Origin: Rhizobiaceae bacterium
GTDB lineage: Bacteria; Pseudomonadota; Alphaproteobacteria; Rhizobiales; Rhizobiaceae
Direction of reading: 5' to 3'
DNA: 64,000 bases
NCBI GenBank assembly: GCA_017640615.1
Contig: JAEPQK010000005.1
Coordinates: 289,586 to 353,585 of the forward strand
In this document: piece by piece, positions 1-8,607 of the stretch
Position numbering within the stretch: position 1 is the first letter of the stretch
Layout of the letters: every line of letters starts with the position of its first letter
The notes under the pieces: model-generated
Seen by the model: the letters and a program-made list of their open reading frames with translations, nothing else
Database searches by the model: none
What the model was told of the DNA's origin: nothing
Program-made: the position numbers and the translations under genes

Positions 1-188
1 CCGCCGCCGTCGCCTCCGCCGCCGCCGCCAATGCGCTCCAGCGTGCCGCCATCCTGGCCCGAAAGCTGGGCGATGACCTGCTCCACCGGCCCGCCGGGTG
101 CGAACTGGATGACGATGAACGAAACCGCCATGATGCCGAACAGCGTCGGGATCATGAGCAGCAGCCTGCGAAGGACATAGGCGCCCAT
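1..188 (-). CDS. yejB: Peptide/microcin C-type ABC transporter permease YejB, partial
   Basis: This is the N-terminal part (about 62 residues) of an inner-membrane permease; the rest lies beyond the left edge. The protein opens MGAYVLRRLLLMIPTLFGI, gives one hydrophobic helix, then QFAPGGPVEQ, which matches the start of the YejB/DppB family (BPD_transp_1). A run of glycines around residues 52-61 lies in the first periplasmic loop, a region that is variable in the family. It starts 48 bases after the second of two binding-protein genes on the same strand, so it is the third visible gene of a yejABEF-like operon. Identification rests on a short N-terminus but the match is specific. Confidence 0.8.
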   Translation of the reverse strand, partial: MGAYVLRRLLLMIPTLFGIMAVSFIVIQFAPGGPVEQVIAQLSGQDGGTLERIGGGGGGDGG

Positions 189-236
189 CAGTCGGCGGTC
201 TCCGGCAGTTCGTATTGGACGCCGTTGTCCGGAATG

Positions 237-2114
237 TCAGGCCTTGCCAATCGCCTTTGCCTTTTCTTCGTCCAGCCACCACATTTCTTCGACCGTGAAC
301 CCGTAATCCGGCTTCGGCTCCTTGAAGCCGAACATGTCCCAGAAGGCGGCACGGTGATTCGCGGCATTCCAATTTGGAATCCAGTCGCGCCGCGCACGCA
401 AGACCCGGTCGAGCGCTCGCATGGCGATGGTGAACTCTTCGCGTGTCTCCGCCCGCCCTGCAATATCGATCATTGCGTCCACGGCAGCGCTTTTGGTGCC
501 GGGGTAGTTGCGCGAGCTCGGCAGGTCGGCGGCCGATGAGTGAAATGTGTTTGCCAGGCTGGCCCGTGTTGGCGTTCCGCCGAATGAGGCCGCCATTCCG
601 ACCATGTCGAAATCGAACTCGGTCAGCCGCGTCTGGAATTGGGTGGCGTCGACGAGACGGATCGAGGCATCGAATCCGACGGCCCGCATCATCTCCAGGA
701 ACGGCGTGAATACGCGCACAAACACCTGGTCGCGGACAAGTAGCTCGACCTTGAAGCTTTCACCGCCGGCATTGCGGAATGCACCGCCCTCAACCTTCCA
801 GCCGGCTTCTTCCATCAGTTGGCGAGCACGGCGCAGCATGACGCGGTCGCGTCCCGAACCATCCGAAACCGGTTGCATCACGGCCTCGCCGAAGGCTTCC
901 GCCGGCAGCTCGTTGCGGAATGGCTCAAGCAGCGCGAGCTCCTCTGCGCTGGGCAGCCCCTCCGCCTTGTAAGGCGAGCGCTCGAAGGTCGACTGCGAGC
1001 GCGCATAGGCGTCGTAGAAGATGTTGCGATTGGTCCATTCGAAATCGAAGCAATTGGCGATCGCCTCGCGGACCCGAATATCGCGAAAACGCTCCCGGCG
1101 CTGGTTGATCGCCCATGCCTGCATGGCAGGCCGCAGCTCATTGGGAAACTCGCGCTTGATGACGCGGCCGTCCTGAATGGCCGGAAACTCATACTCCGTC
1201 GCCCATACGCGAGACGTGAATTCCTGACGGAAAAGCACATCGCCCTTCTTGAATGCCTCGAAACCCGCCTGCCTATCGCGAAAGAACTCGATCCGGATGC
1301 GGTCAAAATTGTTGTGGCCGCGGTTTACGGGAAGATCCTTGCCCCAATAATCGGCAACGCGGTGATATTCGATCGTCTGCCCGGGCGACATGAAGCCGAC
1401 CTTGTAGGGACCGCAGCCGAGCGGAGCGACGAGTTCCGACCCGTCGAACGGGTGGTCTGCAAACCAGGCTTTGGAAAGAACTGGATATTCTGCGATCCGA
1501 AACAGGGTCTGCGGTGACTGGTCGCCATTGAAGGTGATGCGAAACGCCTTCGGCCCTTCGGCAACGACCTCGGTCATGTCGAACAGCGGCAGCTGAAACT
1601 CCGGGTGGCCCTTTTCCTTCAATATGTCGAAGGTGAAGACGGCGTCTTCGGCCGTAATGTCCGACCCGTCATGAAAGCGCGCTTCCGGCCGCAGCGCGAA
1701 AGTGAAGCTGTTGCGGTCGGCAGAGATAGTCACGCTTTCGGCGAGCAGGCCGTAGAGCGCGTCCGGCTCGTCGAGCGAGAGCTTCATCAGATAGTCGTGG
1801 CACATCTCCATACGCGGTGGCGCGTCGCCGCGCGGCACGAAGGTGTTCAGCGTGTTGAAGGTGTTGGTGGACTGGTTGAAATACCAATTGGGCGGCGAGA
1901 AATTGAACGTGCCGCCCTTTGGCGCATCGGGGTTCACATAGTCGAAATGAGTGAAATCCGGCCCGTATTTGAGATCGCCGAAGGTTGAGATGCCATAGAG
2001 CGGCTCTTCGGTTGCCAAAGCTGCGATAGCCCGCTCTGGCAGGTAGGGCGCGGCAAACGCCGCGGCACCCATTGCGAGCATCTGCCGGCGGTTGAAGGCT
2101 ATTCGGTTGCTCAT
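237..2114 (-). CDS. Extracellular peptide-binding protein, YejA-like (second of a tandem pair)
   Basis: A 625-residue periplasmic solute-binding protein of the SBP_bac_5 family (oligopeptide/microcin C type) that should feed the YejB permease encoded next. The N-terminus has a twin-arginine-like signal (NRRQML followed by a hydrophobic Ala-rich stretch). The mature part begins with GISTFGDLKYG and FDYVNPDAPKGG, the YejA signature. I use the ATG at 2114 because an upstream in-frame extension reads into the preceding gene and lacks a signal peptide. The start is only two bases from the stop of the preceding paralogue, so the two are probably translationally coupled. Only the general class of ligand, peptides, can be inferred. 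Confidence 0.88.
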   Translation of the reverse strand: MSNRIAFNRRQMLAMGAAAFAAPYLPERAIAALATEEPLYGISTFGDLKYGPDFTHFDYVNPDAPKGGTFNFSPPNWYFNQSTNTFNTLNTFVPRGDAPPRMEMCHDYLMKLSLDEPDALYGLLAESVTISADRNSFTFALRPEARFHDGSDITAEDAVFTFDILKEKGHPEFQLPLFDMTEVVAEGPKAFRITFNGDQSPQTLFRIAEYPVLSKAWFADHPFDGSELVAPLGCGPYKVGFMSPGQTIEYHRVADYWGKDLPVNRGHNNFDRIRIEFFRDRQAGFEAFKKGDVLFRQEFTSRVWATEYEFPAIQDGRVIKREFPNELRPAMQAWAINQRRERFRDIRVREAIANCFDFEWTNRNIFYDAYARSQSTFERSPYKAEGLPSAEELALLEPFRNELPAEAFGEAVMQPVSDGSGRDRVMLRRARQLMEEAGWKVEGGAFRNAGGESFKVELLVRDQVFVRVFTPFLEMMRAVGFDASIRLVDATQFQTRLTEFDFDMVGMAASFGGTPTRASLANTFHSSAADLPSSRNYPGTKSAAVDAMIDIAGRAETREEFTIAMRALDRVLRARRDWIPNWNAANHRAAFWDMFGFKEPKPDYGFTVEEMWWLDEEKAKAIGKA

Positions 2115-2116
2115 CG

Positions 2117-4006
2117 TCAGCCTCCGTATTTGCGCGCCAGCGCCTGTTCCTTCTGCGGGTCGATCCACCAGGAATCGATGTCTATGCCGACATAGTCGGG
2201 CTGCGTTTCGGGAATGCCGAACTTGTCCCAATAAGCGTAGCGCAGCGTCGGCTGGAAATATTGCGGGATCATATAGTAGTTCCACAACAGCACGCGATCG
2301 AGCGCTCGCGTCGCGGCAACCAGTGCATCGCGGTCTTCAGCAAAGATGATCTTGTCGATCAGCGCATCGACCACCGGGCTCCTGATGCCGGCCACATTGC
2401 GTGAGCCGGGGATGTCCGCTGCCTCAGAAGACCAGAAGTCGCGCTGCTCATTGCCTGGCGACAGAGACTGCGCGAAACGCCCCGTCACGATGTCGAAATC
2501 GAATGCCTGGAAGCGCTGGATATATTGCGAGGTGTCGACGATGCGCAGCGTGGCGTCGATGCCGATCTTGCGCAGGGCTTCGATCAACCCGCCAGCGATG
2601 ATCTCCGAGGTTGGCGACCCGCCGAGAAACTCGATCTTGAAGTGCTCACCGGTCTCCGCATTGATGAGCTTGCCGCCCGTCACTTCCCAGCCCGCTTCGC
2701 GAAGCAGCGTAACTGCCTCGCGCAGATAGGCCCTCTCGTCGCGCGGATCGTCATAGACGGGCAGTTCGAACTCCTCGGTGAAGAGCTCGGGCGGAAGCTG
2801 ATCGCGAAACTCTTCCAGCAGTTCGAGTTCTTTGCCGTCTGGCAGGCCAGTCGAGGCCAGTTCCGACTTTTCGAAATAGCTGGAAAAACGCTCGTTGAGC
2901 CCGAAGAAATGGGTGCGGTTCTGCGCCTCGAAATTATAGGCGAGCGTAATTGCTTGGCGCACGCGACGGTCCTGGAAGCGTGGCAGGCGCATATTGAATA
3001 CAAAGGCCTGCATGGCCTCAATGCTGCCGGACACGAACTCGCGCTTCACGACATCGCCGGCCTCGAATGCCTGAAAATTGTAGCCGGTCGACCAGCGGCG
3101 TGTGCTCAGCTCGCGGCGCACGTCCTCGATGCCGCCCTTGGTGAAGGCGAGAAACTCCGCATTGTCGTCGAGGAAATAGGTGTAGCGGCGGCGCTCGAAA
3201 TTGTTGCGGCCGACATTTACGGGATTGTCCTTCGCCCAGTAGTCCTCGACCCTTTTCCAGGTAATGGTCGAGCCGGCCTCGAAAGTGTCGATCGCGTATG
3301 GCCCGCTTCCAAGCGGCGGCTCCAGAGTGGGTTGTGTAATGTCGCGTTGGTTTCCTTTGGCGTCTGTGCCTTCCCACCAGGCTTTTGGCAGCACCGGCAG
3401 ATCACCCATGATGTGTGGCAACTCGCGATTGCCGCTCTGGTCGAAGGTGAACTGAACTTCGCGCTCACCGACGGCTTTTGCTTCCGTCACATTCGCGAAG
3501 TAGCGGTTGTGAAGCGGGCTGTGCTCCTTGAGCATATTGAACGACCAGATCACATCATCGACCGTGATCGGGTTCCCGTCATGCCATTTGGCTTGCGGGT
3601 CGATGCGGTATGTCGCGGAGGAATAGTCAGCCGGGTGTTTGTAGGCGTCGGCGATCAGCGGGTGGCTGGTACTTGGCTCCGCGATCGACTGCTGCATCAG
3701 CGTCTCCCACAGTAGCCCGCCGAATTGCGTCAGTCCGGCGGCAGGCGTGCCACGCACGATAAATGGATTGAAGCTGTCGAAGGTGCCGAACACCGCCGAG
3801 TTAAGAGTGCCGCCCTTCGGCGCCTCTGGGTTCACATGATCGTAGCGCTCGAAGGTGCCGCGCTGTCGGTCCGGGTCGATGAGTGACGACGATGTCAGCC
3901 ACTCTTCAGAGGCACTGGCAGGCGAAAAGCCTATTGCAGCCGCCAACATCATCGCGGCGGCCGCAGGCACGGCTACGGTGAGGCGCATCTGGTTCAACAT
4001 CTCCAA
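2117..4006 (-). CDS. yejA: Extracellular peptide-binding protein, YejA-like (first of a tandem pair)
   Basis: A 629-residue SBP_bac_5 family protein with a Sec-type signal peptide (about residues 8-33, ending SPASA) and the mature opening FERYDHVNPEAPKGG. It has the same domain layout as its downstream neighbour but is clearly diverged from it, so the pair is an old duplication rather than a recent copy. The gene appears to head the operon: paralogue 1, paralogue 2, then yejB. ATG 4006 (MEMLNQM) and ATG 4000 (MLNQM) are both possible starts and do not change the signal peptide. Two binding proteins sharing one permease set usually means a widened peptide range; that is inference. Confidence 0.88.
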   Translation of the reverse strand: MEMLNQMRLTVAVPAAAAMMLAAAIGFSPASASEEWLTSSSLIDPDRQRGTFERYDHVNPEAPKGGTLNSAVFGTFDSFNPFIVRGTPAAGLTQFGGLLWETLMQQSIAEPSTSHPLIADAYKHPADYSSATYRIDPQAKWHDGNPITVDDVIWSFNMLKEHSPLHNRYFANVTEAKAVGEREVQFTFDQSGNRELPHIMGDLPVLPKAWWEGTDAKGNQRDITQPTLEPPLGSGPYAIDTFEAGSTITWKRVEDYWAKDNPVNVGRNNFERRRYTYFLDDNAEFLAFTKGGIEDVRRELSTRRWSTGYNFQAFEAGDVVKREFVSGSIEAMQAFVFNMRLPRFQDRRVRQAITLAYNFEAQNRTHFFGLNERFSSYFEKSELASTGLPDGKELELLEEFRDQLPPELFTEEFELPVYDDPRDERAYLREAVTLLREAGWEVTGGKLINAETGEHFKIEFLGGSPTSEIIAGGLIEALRKIGIDATLRIVDTSQYIQRFQAFDFDIVTGRFAQSLSPGNEQRDFWSSEAADIPGSRNVAGIRSPVVDALIDKIIFAEDRDALVAATRALDRVLLWNYYMIPQYFQPTLRYAYWDKFGIPETQPDYVGIDIDSWWIDPQKEQALARKYGG

Positions 4007-4110
4007 CCCTTTTGCCGGTTTACTCGATCTTCAGGCAAAACTAGCCCGCTATGCGGCAAAAGAAAGCGCCCCGGTCACATTATTCGGCCTTGTGGCCGCC
4101 TTGCGCGCAC

Positions 4111-4140
4111 AAAAAAGCCGGGCTGGAGCCCGGCTTTCGG
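4111..4140 (-). terminator. Rho-independent terminator of the cytochrome c gene
   Basis: A perfect 10-bp stem, AAAGCCGGGC / GCCCGGCTTT, closes a TGGA loop. Read on the minus strand it runs into six T residues. It lies about 20 bases after the stop codon of the cytochrome c gene, whose transcription it should end before the divergently promoted peptide operon region. Confidence 0.85.
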
Positions 4141-4160
4141 ATTGGATGGGAATGTCGGCT

Positions 4161-4853
4161 CTAGTTTGAGGTTTCTTCCGAAGTAGCTTCGTCGCCCTCA
4201 GAACCAGCTTCTGTGTCTTCGGCCTCGGCCTCTTCCGCAGTCGGTTCAGCGGCGTCGGCGCCGGTCTGGTCGCCTTCGGCAGCAGCGGATTCGGTTTCTT
4301 CCATTGGCGGTTCCGGAAGGGGTGCGGGGCTGTCTGACAGCGTACGCAGATAAGCAATCAGATCGGCGCGCTCGGCATCCTTCTTGAGGCCGGCAAAGGC
4401 CATCGCCGTGCCCTTCACATAGCCCTTGGGGTTAAGCAGGAAGCCGTTCAGGTGCTCATAGTCCCAGACTTCCTGGCCGCCGGCAGCGAATTCGCGCAGC
4501 GGAGCCGAAAAGGAGAAGCCCGGATGAGCTGCGATGGCGCGGTTGACGATGTTCCACAGGTTCGGGCCAACCTTGTTGGCGCCACCCTGTTCCGGCGTGT
4601 GGCAGGCTTGGCACTTGCGGAATGCGGCCTCGCCCTTGGCCGGGTCGGCATCCTGCAAGAGTGTTGCAATCGAAACGGCTTCTTCCACTTCGACCGGGCC
4701 GCCGGCATTTCCTTCCGCGGCTTCGATCGCATAGCCGGGCGTTTCCGGCGAATGGGCGGCGAAAAGCGCGTCGGCTACCAGCGTGACCGAGAAGACCACG
4801 AAAACCGTGCCGAGCAGTGCCCCGACAATCTTGTTGAGTTCAAACGAATCCAT
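4161..4853 (-). CDS. cycM: Membrane-anchored cytochrome c (CycM/c552 type) with acidic tail
   Basis: A 230-residue class I c-type cytochrome for electron transfer at the periplasmic face of the inner membrane. Residues 8-32 form an uncleaved signal-anchor helix. The heme site CQACH lies at residues 81-85 and the likely axial methionine at about residue 151 in KGTAMAFAG. The start is set at the ATG at 4853, which has an AGGAG about 10 bases upstream; a longer frame reaches 4940 but adds a hydrophilic stretch before the anchor. Unusual is the roughly 50-residue C-terminal tail made almost only of Glu, Ala, Asp and Thr, absent from the compact CycM core. It probably donates electrons to an aa3-type oxidase, as known for CycM. 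Confidence 0.87.
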   Translation of the reverse strand: MDSFELNKIVGALLGTVFVVFSVTLVADALFAAHSPETPGYAIEAAEGNAGGPVEVEEAVSIATLLQDADPAKGEAAFRKCQACHTPEQGGANKVGPNLWNIVNRAIAAHPGFSFSAPLREFAAGGQEVWDYEHLNGFLLNPKGYVKGTAMAFAGLKKDAERADLIAYLRTLSDSPAPLPEPPMEETESAAAEGDQTGADAAEPTAEEAEAEDTEAGSEGDEATSEETSN

Positions 4854-5125
4854 CTGCTCGCTGCTCCTGTGCCCGGCCCTAACTTGCGTCCCGATAGTGA
4901 CGCATATGCGCGCCGTCGGCGCATCCCGGCCAAGCTTCAAAATCGCGCGGAAACTAGGTCTTTTGCTTCATGCATGCAACACATATAAGGGCCCTTCCAC
5001 GTGAGACCTTTTGCCACTTTTGCCGGCGGAAGCATGCGGGCGCTTTTGGTCGCGATCCGGCCCGGAGCCCTCCTAATAAATGAGACATTGGCGGCCAGGC
5101 GCGCCTCCACCGGTCAGGAAAACAC

Positions 5126-5983
5126 ATGAAGTCCAATATCATCGCCTTCCAGGGGGAGCCGGGCGCAAACTCCGACACCGCCTGCCGCAACATGTACCCC
5201 GATATGGAACCGCTGCCCTGCGCGACCTTCGAGGACGCTTTCAACGCGGTCGAAACCGGCAAGGCTGCGCTGGCGATGATCCCGATCGAAAACACGATTG
5301 CCGGGCGCGTGGCCGACATTCACCACCTGTTGCCCGAATCGCGGCTGCATATCGTGGCCGAGTATTTTTTGCCGATCCATTTCGATCTCATGGTCCTGCC
5401 GGGCGTGAAGATCGACGAGATCAAGACCGTGCACAGCCACATTCACGCGCTTGGCCAGTGCCGCAAGATCATCAGGAAACACCGCTGGAAAACGGCGGTG
5501 GCGGGTGACACGGCAGGTGCGGCGCGTGTGGTGCGCGACGAACAAAACCGCTCCTGGGCCGCCCTTGCGCCGCGATTGGCTTCCAAGCTCTACGGGCTCG
5601 ACATCATCGCTGAGAATGTCGAGGACGCTGACCACAACGTCACGCGTTTCGTTGTGCTGTCGAAGGAAAAATCCTGGGCGGCGCGCCAGGACGACCGCCT
5701 GATGATGACGACCTTCGTCTTCCGCGTGCACAATATCCCGGCCGCGCTCTACAAGGCGATGGGCGGTTTCGCCACCAACAGCGTGAACATGACGAAGCTG
5801 GAAAGCTACCAGCTGGGCGGCAAGTTCTTTTCCACCCAGTTCTATGCCGATATCGAGGGCCATCCCGACGACAAGAACGCCGCGCAGGCGCTGAAAGAGC
5901 TCAACTTCTTCTCACGTGAAGTGCGCATTCTGGGTGTCTACGACGCCCACCCCTTTCGGGTGGCACAGGGCGAGGACGAATAA
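5126..5983 (+). CDS. pheA: Prephenate dehydratase
   Basis: A 285-residue monofunctional enzyme converting prephenate to phenylpyruvate in phenylalanine synthesis. The N-terminal two thirds are the periplasmic-binding-protein-like catalytic domain (FQGEPGANSD near the start, IPIENTIAG around residue 52, and the conserved TRF in HNVTRFVVL). The C-terminal part is an ACT domain with TKLESYQLGG, which carries phenylalanine feedback control. AGGAAAACAC precedes the ATG. It is divergent from the cytochrome gene, with about 270 bases of promoter region between them. The enzyme links logically to phhA at 30.6 kb, which consumes phenylalanine. Confidence 0.95.
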   Translation: MKSNIIAFQGEPGANSDTACRNMYPDMEPLPCATFEDAFNAVETGKAALAMIPIENTIAGRVADIHHLLPESRLHIVAEYFLPIHFDLMVLPGVKIDEIKTVHSHIHALGQCRKIIRKHRWKTAVAGDTAGAARVVRDEQNRSWAALAPRLASKLYGLDIIAENVEDADHNVTRFVVLSKEKSWAARQDDRLMMTTFVFRVHNIPAALYKAMGGFATNSVNMTKLESYQLGGKFFSTQFYADIEGHPDDKNAAQALKELNFFSREVRILGVYDAHPFRVAQGEDE

Positions 5984-6005
5984 GCTAGGGCTGGGGTTCG
6001 GGCTT

Positions 6006-6037
6006 CTTGCCACACAAACTTATTTTTGTGTGGCAAG
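6006..6037. terminator. Bidirectional hairpin between pheA and nudC
   Basis: A perfect 13-bp inverted repeat, CTTGCCACACAAA / TTTGTGTGGCAAG, with a six-base loop sits in the 59-bp gap between two convergent genes. The A/T-rich inner stem gives no long U tract after it, so it may act as a weak terminator or 3'-end barrier for both transcripts. Confidence 0.7.
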
Positions 6038-6042
6038 GCTGG

Positions 6043-6984
6043 TCAGTCGCTTTCCGCCCACGCCCGGATCAGATGATGTGCGATCGCACCTGGCGGCGGG
6101 CAGCCGATTTCGTCGGGATGATTGCCCGCGAGGATTGAGCGCACCTCGTCGCGCGAAAACCAGCGGCAGTCTTCCAGTTCGTCGCCATCGAAGCTGATTT
6201 CCTCGCTGACCGCCTCGCCGAAACAACCGATCATGAGCGTATGCGGGAACGGCCATGGCTGGCTGGCGTGGTAGACGACGCGCCCGATCTCGATGCCGGA
6301 TTCTTCCAGCGTTTCGCGCCGCACGGCCTGTTCGATCGTCTCACCGGGCTCCAGAAAGCCCGCAAGCGCGGAGTACATGTTTGGCATGAAATGCGGGCTG
6401 CGGCCGAGCAGGCAGTGGCCTCGCCGCACCGCGAGCATGATCGCCACCGGGTCGGTGCGCGGAAAATGCTCGGCCTGACAGCCGGTGCAAATGCGTTTGT
6501 AGCCACCGATGCGCATTTCGGTCTTCGCGCCGCAGCGTCCGCAAAAGCGGTGCGTGTGGTTCCAGTGGAGCAGCGAGGCGCCTTGCGCCAGTTCGCCGAG
6601 TTCCTCCGAGCCTACCAGCCCCTGAATGTAGACCGAGCGATAGTCGATCGCCTTGATGTTGGCCGGCAGCTCTTCCGCGTCGCGGCCAGCTGGCGCGGCT
6701 ACCACGGGGCCGCTTTGCGAGCGTCCGAGCAGCACCGCATGCTCCAGCTTTGCGCCGAGCTCACGAGCCTCGGCCAGGCTGTAGTGCGGGTCAAACGTCT
6801 CGCCCGACAATTTGAGATGGATGCGTCCCGCCCGGGTCAGAAGGATGCGCGCGCCGGGATCTGCCAGCGCCCCTGCAAGTGTCTCCTCCGTCCGGTTTTC
6901 GGATTGCCGGTCGATCCTGTTGCCCGCGAAACCGACGAACTGGCTGGGTTCGCGCTGGGGCGCGTCGAAAAATGGGAAATTCAT
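6043..6984 (-). CDS. nudC: NAD+/NADH diphosphatase (Nudix; also an RNA NAD-decapping enzyme)
   Basis: A 313-residue NudC protein. It has the small zinc ribbon (FCGRCG ... CTGCQ), the Nudix box (GFLEPGETIEQAVRRE, then EESG) and the NudC hallmark SQPWPFPH. It hydrolyses NAD(H) and, in characterised homologues, removes NAD caps from RNA 5' ends. The ATG at 6984 (MNFPFFDAPQ) is preferred; the open frame extends upstream into the HIT gene without homology. The upstream HIT-family gene ends 28 bases before, and the two are likely co-transcribed. Confidence 0.93.
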   Translation of the reverse strand: MNFPFFDAPQREPSQFVGFAGNRIDRQSENRTEETLAGALADPGARILLTRAGRIHLKLSGETFDPHYSLAEARELGAKLEHAVLLGRSQSGPVVAAPAGRDAEELPANIKAIDYRSVYIQGLVGSEELGELAQGASLLHWNHTHRFCGRCGAKTEMRIGGYKRICTGCQAEHFPRTDPVAIMLAVRRGHCLLGRSPHFMPNMYSALAGFLEPGETIEQAVRRETLEESGIEIGRVVYHASQPWPFPHTLMIGCFGEAVSEEISFDGDELEDCRWFSRDEVRSILAGNHPDEIGCPPPGAIAHHLIRAWAESD

Positions 6985-7012
6985 GGATGCCTCGAAACTG
7001 GGTGCCGGACGG

Positions 7013-7432
7013 TCACATGGCCGCGCGCAACTTGTCCAGTAGCGGGCGCAGGCTTTTGCGGTCGCGCGGCTTGCGTGGTTCGTCGTCCCACACCGGGTCT
7101 GGCCAGCCGGCATCGCCTTGCGAGCGCGCCACCATCTCCACATGCAGCTGGCGCACCGCGTTGCAGGCAATGCTCATATTCACGGTGTCGCACTGCGCAA
7201 CCTGTTTGAGAGCCTTGGACACCAGGCTGATCTCGAAGGTGAGCATGGCCTGATCGAGCGGTGTGAGATCGTGGAGTTCTTCAACGCCACTGCGTTGCGG
7301 AATGAGCAGCAGGCGCAGCCAGCGGCTGTCGTCGATTAGTCTCAGTTCGCACAAGCCGAGCCACAGGACGGAAACCGAGTTCGATTCCAGTCGCGCATCA
7401 AGCTCGAAGCCGCTCTTGGTCCCCGGCAGCAT
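7013..7432 (-). CDS. HIT-family protein with altered histidine triad
   Basis: A 139-residue HIT-like protein; these act on nucleotide phosphoanhydrides or phosphoramidates. The triad region reads RQLHVEMVARSQGD followed by GWPDPVW. The overall motif and the trailing WPxPVW are typical of the alphaproteobacterial family, but the central histidine expected in H-x-H is a glutamate. If that residue is the nucleophile, the protein may be catalytically weak or have another role. Starts are ATG 7432 or an upstream TTG at 7459; neither has a strong ribosome site. It lies directly upstream of nudC, which also acts on dinucleotides. Confidence 0.72.
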   Translation of the reverse strand: MLPGTKSGFELDARLESNSVSVLWLGLCELRLIDDSRWLRLLLIPQRSGVEELHDLTPLDQAMLTFEISLVSKALKQVAQCDTVNMSIACNAVRQLHVEMVARSQGDAGWPDPVWDDEPRKPRDRKSLRPLLDKLRAAM

Positions 7433-7555
7433 GTTTTCTATCCGGTCCCACTTGCACAACCATCAGATTGAGCTTTTTGCGGGCGCAAGGCAATGACCGG
7501 CGGCCTGTGAAGGCTCAGAGCTTGCAATCGGCTTTGCGATGAACGATATGAGGCG

Positions 7556-7655
7556 CGGGAGGTTGGTGGTGGACGAGCCACTCGCCAACCGGGTCAGGTC
7601 CGGAAGGAAGCAGCCCTAACGAGCTCGGAACGGGTCACCGTTCCAGCCTCCCACC
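7556..7655 (+). ncRNA. ffs: Signal recognition particle RNA (4.5S, bacterial small type)
   Basis: The SRP RNA apical motif GGTCAGGTCCGGAAGGAAGC is present intact at about 7592-7611. The flanks pair: GGGAGGTTGG at 7557-7566 with CCAGCCTCCC at 7643-7652, closing a single long hairpin of about 100 nt. This RNA binds Ffh and targets membrane proteins to SecYEG. It stands alone between a minus-strand HIT gene and a minus-strand SRPBCC gene; in rhizobia it is commonly found a short distance before dnaX, as here. The exact ends are estimated from the terminal pairing. Confidence 0.93.
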
Positions 7656-7669
7656 TTTCCATCATATCT

Positions 7670-8152
7670 TCATGCAGGATTTTGTTCGGCCAGCACTTCG
7701 CCGAGCGAGGTGAAGGAAGCCTGCCAGCCGCCGCCAATGCCGCGCCGTGCGTCTTCGGTACGCACAAGCGAGTGGACGAGCCGCACGAAGGTGCCCTTGC
7801 CCTGTGGGATGAAATCGACCTCGACTCTGGAGTCCGGCGTGGCCTCGCGGTTGCCGTCCATATGTTCCACCACATAGGACCATGAATAGACGAGCTTTTC
7901 CCGCGGCTTGATGTCGATGTAGCGGCCCTCGAACCCGACTGATTTCTCAGCATCTTTTGAATGCAGAAGCCGCCACCTGCCGCCTGGCCGCAGGTCGATA
8001 TCGGCCGAATGCAGCGAGTCGCGTTCAAGCCCGAACCACTGCACGATGATCTCGGGCGTCGTCCACGCTTCGTAGACTTCTTCTGGTGGCGCGGCGAAGT
8101 AGCCCTCGACGACGATCGGTTCGTCGCCGGGCGCGGATTTCACGAACTGCAT
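7670..8152 (-). CDS. SRPBCC (AHSA1-like) domain protein
   Basis: A 160-residue START/Bet v1-type protein of the AHSA1 family. The N-terminus has the family pattern of a beta strand followed by PPEEVYEAWTTPEIIVQWFG, with RPGGRWRL and later FEGRYIDIKP. It starts two bases after the ArsR-type regulator gene on the same strand. The ArsR-SRPBCC pair is a frequent two-gene operon. The ligand is unknown; the fold suggests binding of a small hydrophobic compound. Confidence 0.82.
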   Translation of the reverse strand: MQFVKSAPGDEPIVVEGYFAAPPEEVYEAWTTPEIIVQWFGLERDSLHSADIDLRPGGRWRLLHSKDAEKSVGFEGRYIDIKPREKLVYSWSYVVEHMDGNREATPDSRVEVDFIPQGKGTFVRLVHSLVRTEDARRGIGGGWQASFTSLGEVLAEQNPA

Positions 8153-8154
8153 GG

Positions 8155-8478
8155 CTACTTCTTCCCCTTTGTGGCGAGGTGGCGGGCGAGCTTTTCGAAC
8201 TGCCCTGTCCAGAACGTCTCATAGTCGGTCAGCCAGTCAGCGGCTTGCTTCATGGGTTGCGCATTGAGCCGGCAATGACGCGTGCGCCCGCGCCTCTCAA
8301 CCGTCAAGAGACCGGCATCGCTAAGCACGCGAACGTGTTTTGAAACCGCCGTTTGCGACATGTTGAATGGCTTGGCGAGGTCCGAAAGCCGCGTCTCACC
8401 CGCGCTGGCCAGCTGTTTCAGTATGGCCCGGCGGGTTTCGTGGCTCAGGGCAGCGAAGGTGGAGTCGAGGTTCATCAT
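8155..8478 (-). CDS. ArsR-family transcriptional regulator
   Basis: A 107-residue winged-helix repressor. The DNA-binding helix-turn-helix is in the stretch ETRLSDLAKPFNMSQTAVSK followed by HVRVLSDAGLL. No obvious metal-binding cysteine motif is visible, so it belongs to the non-metal group that pairs with AHSA1-type proteins. It is first in a two-gene operon with the SRPBCC gene, with a two-base gap, and divergent from the YCII gene. It likely represses its own operon from the 129-bp divergent spacer. Confidence 0.87.
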   Translation of the reverse strand: MMNLDSTFAALSHETRRAILKQLASAGETRLSDLAKPFNMSQTAVSKHVRVLSDAGLLTVERRGRTRHCRLNAQPMKQAADWLTDYETFWTGQFEKLARHLATKGKK

Positions 8479-8607
8479 GGCCTGTCAGTAATGCTGAACC
8501 TTCAGGTTGACAATAGAGTGCAGTCGTAATTAATGAACCTATTGGTTGACTAATAACGGGCGTAAGCTGCTCGATAATGGGAACAGATTCAGGAAGGGAG
8601 ACAGACA

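Noticed and set aside
2525..3715. Long plus-strand open frame of 396 codons opposite the first binding protein gene
   Set aside because: It is a GC-rich antisense shadow; the minus strand has a complete, well-recognised SBP with signal peptide.
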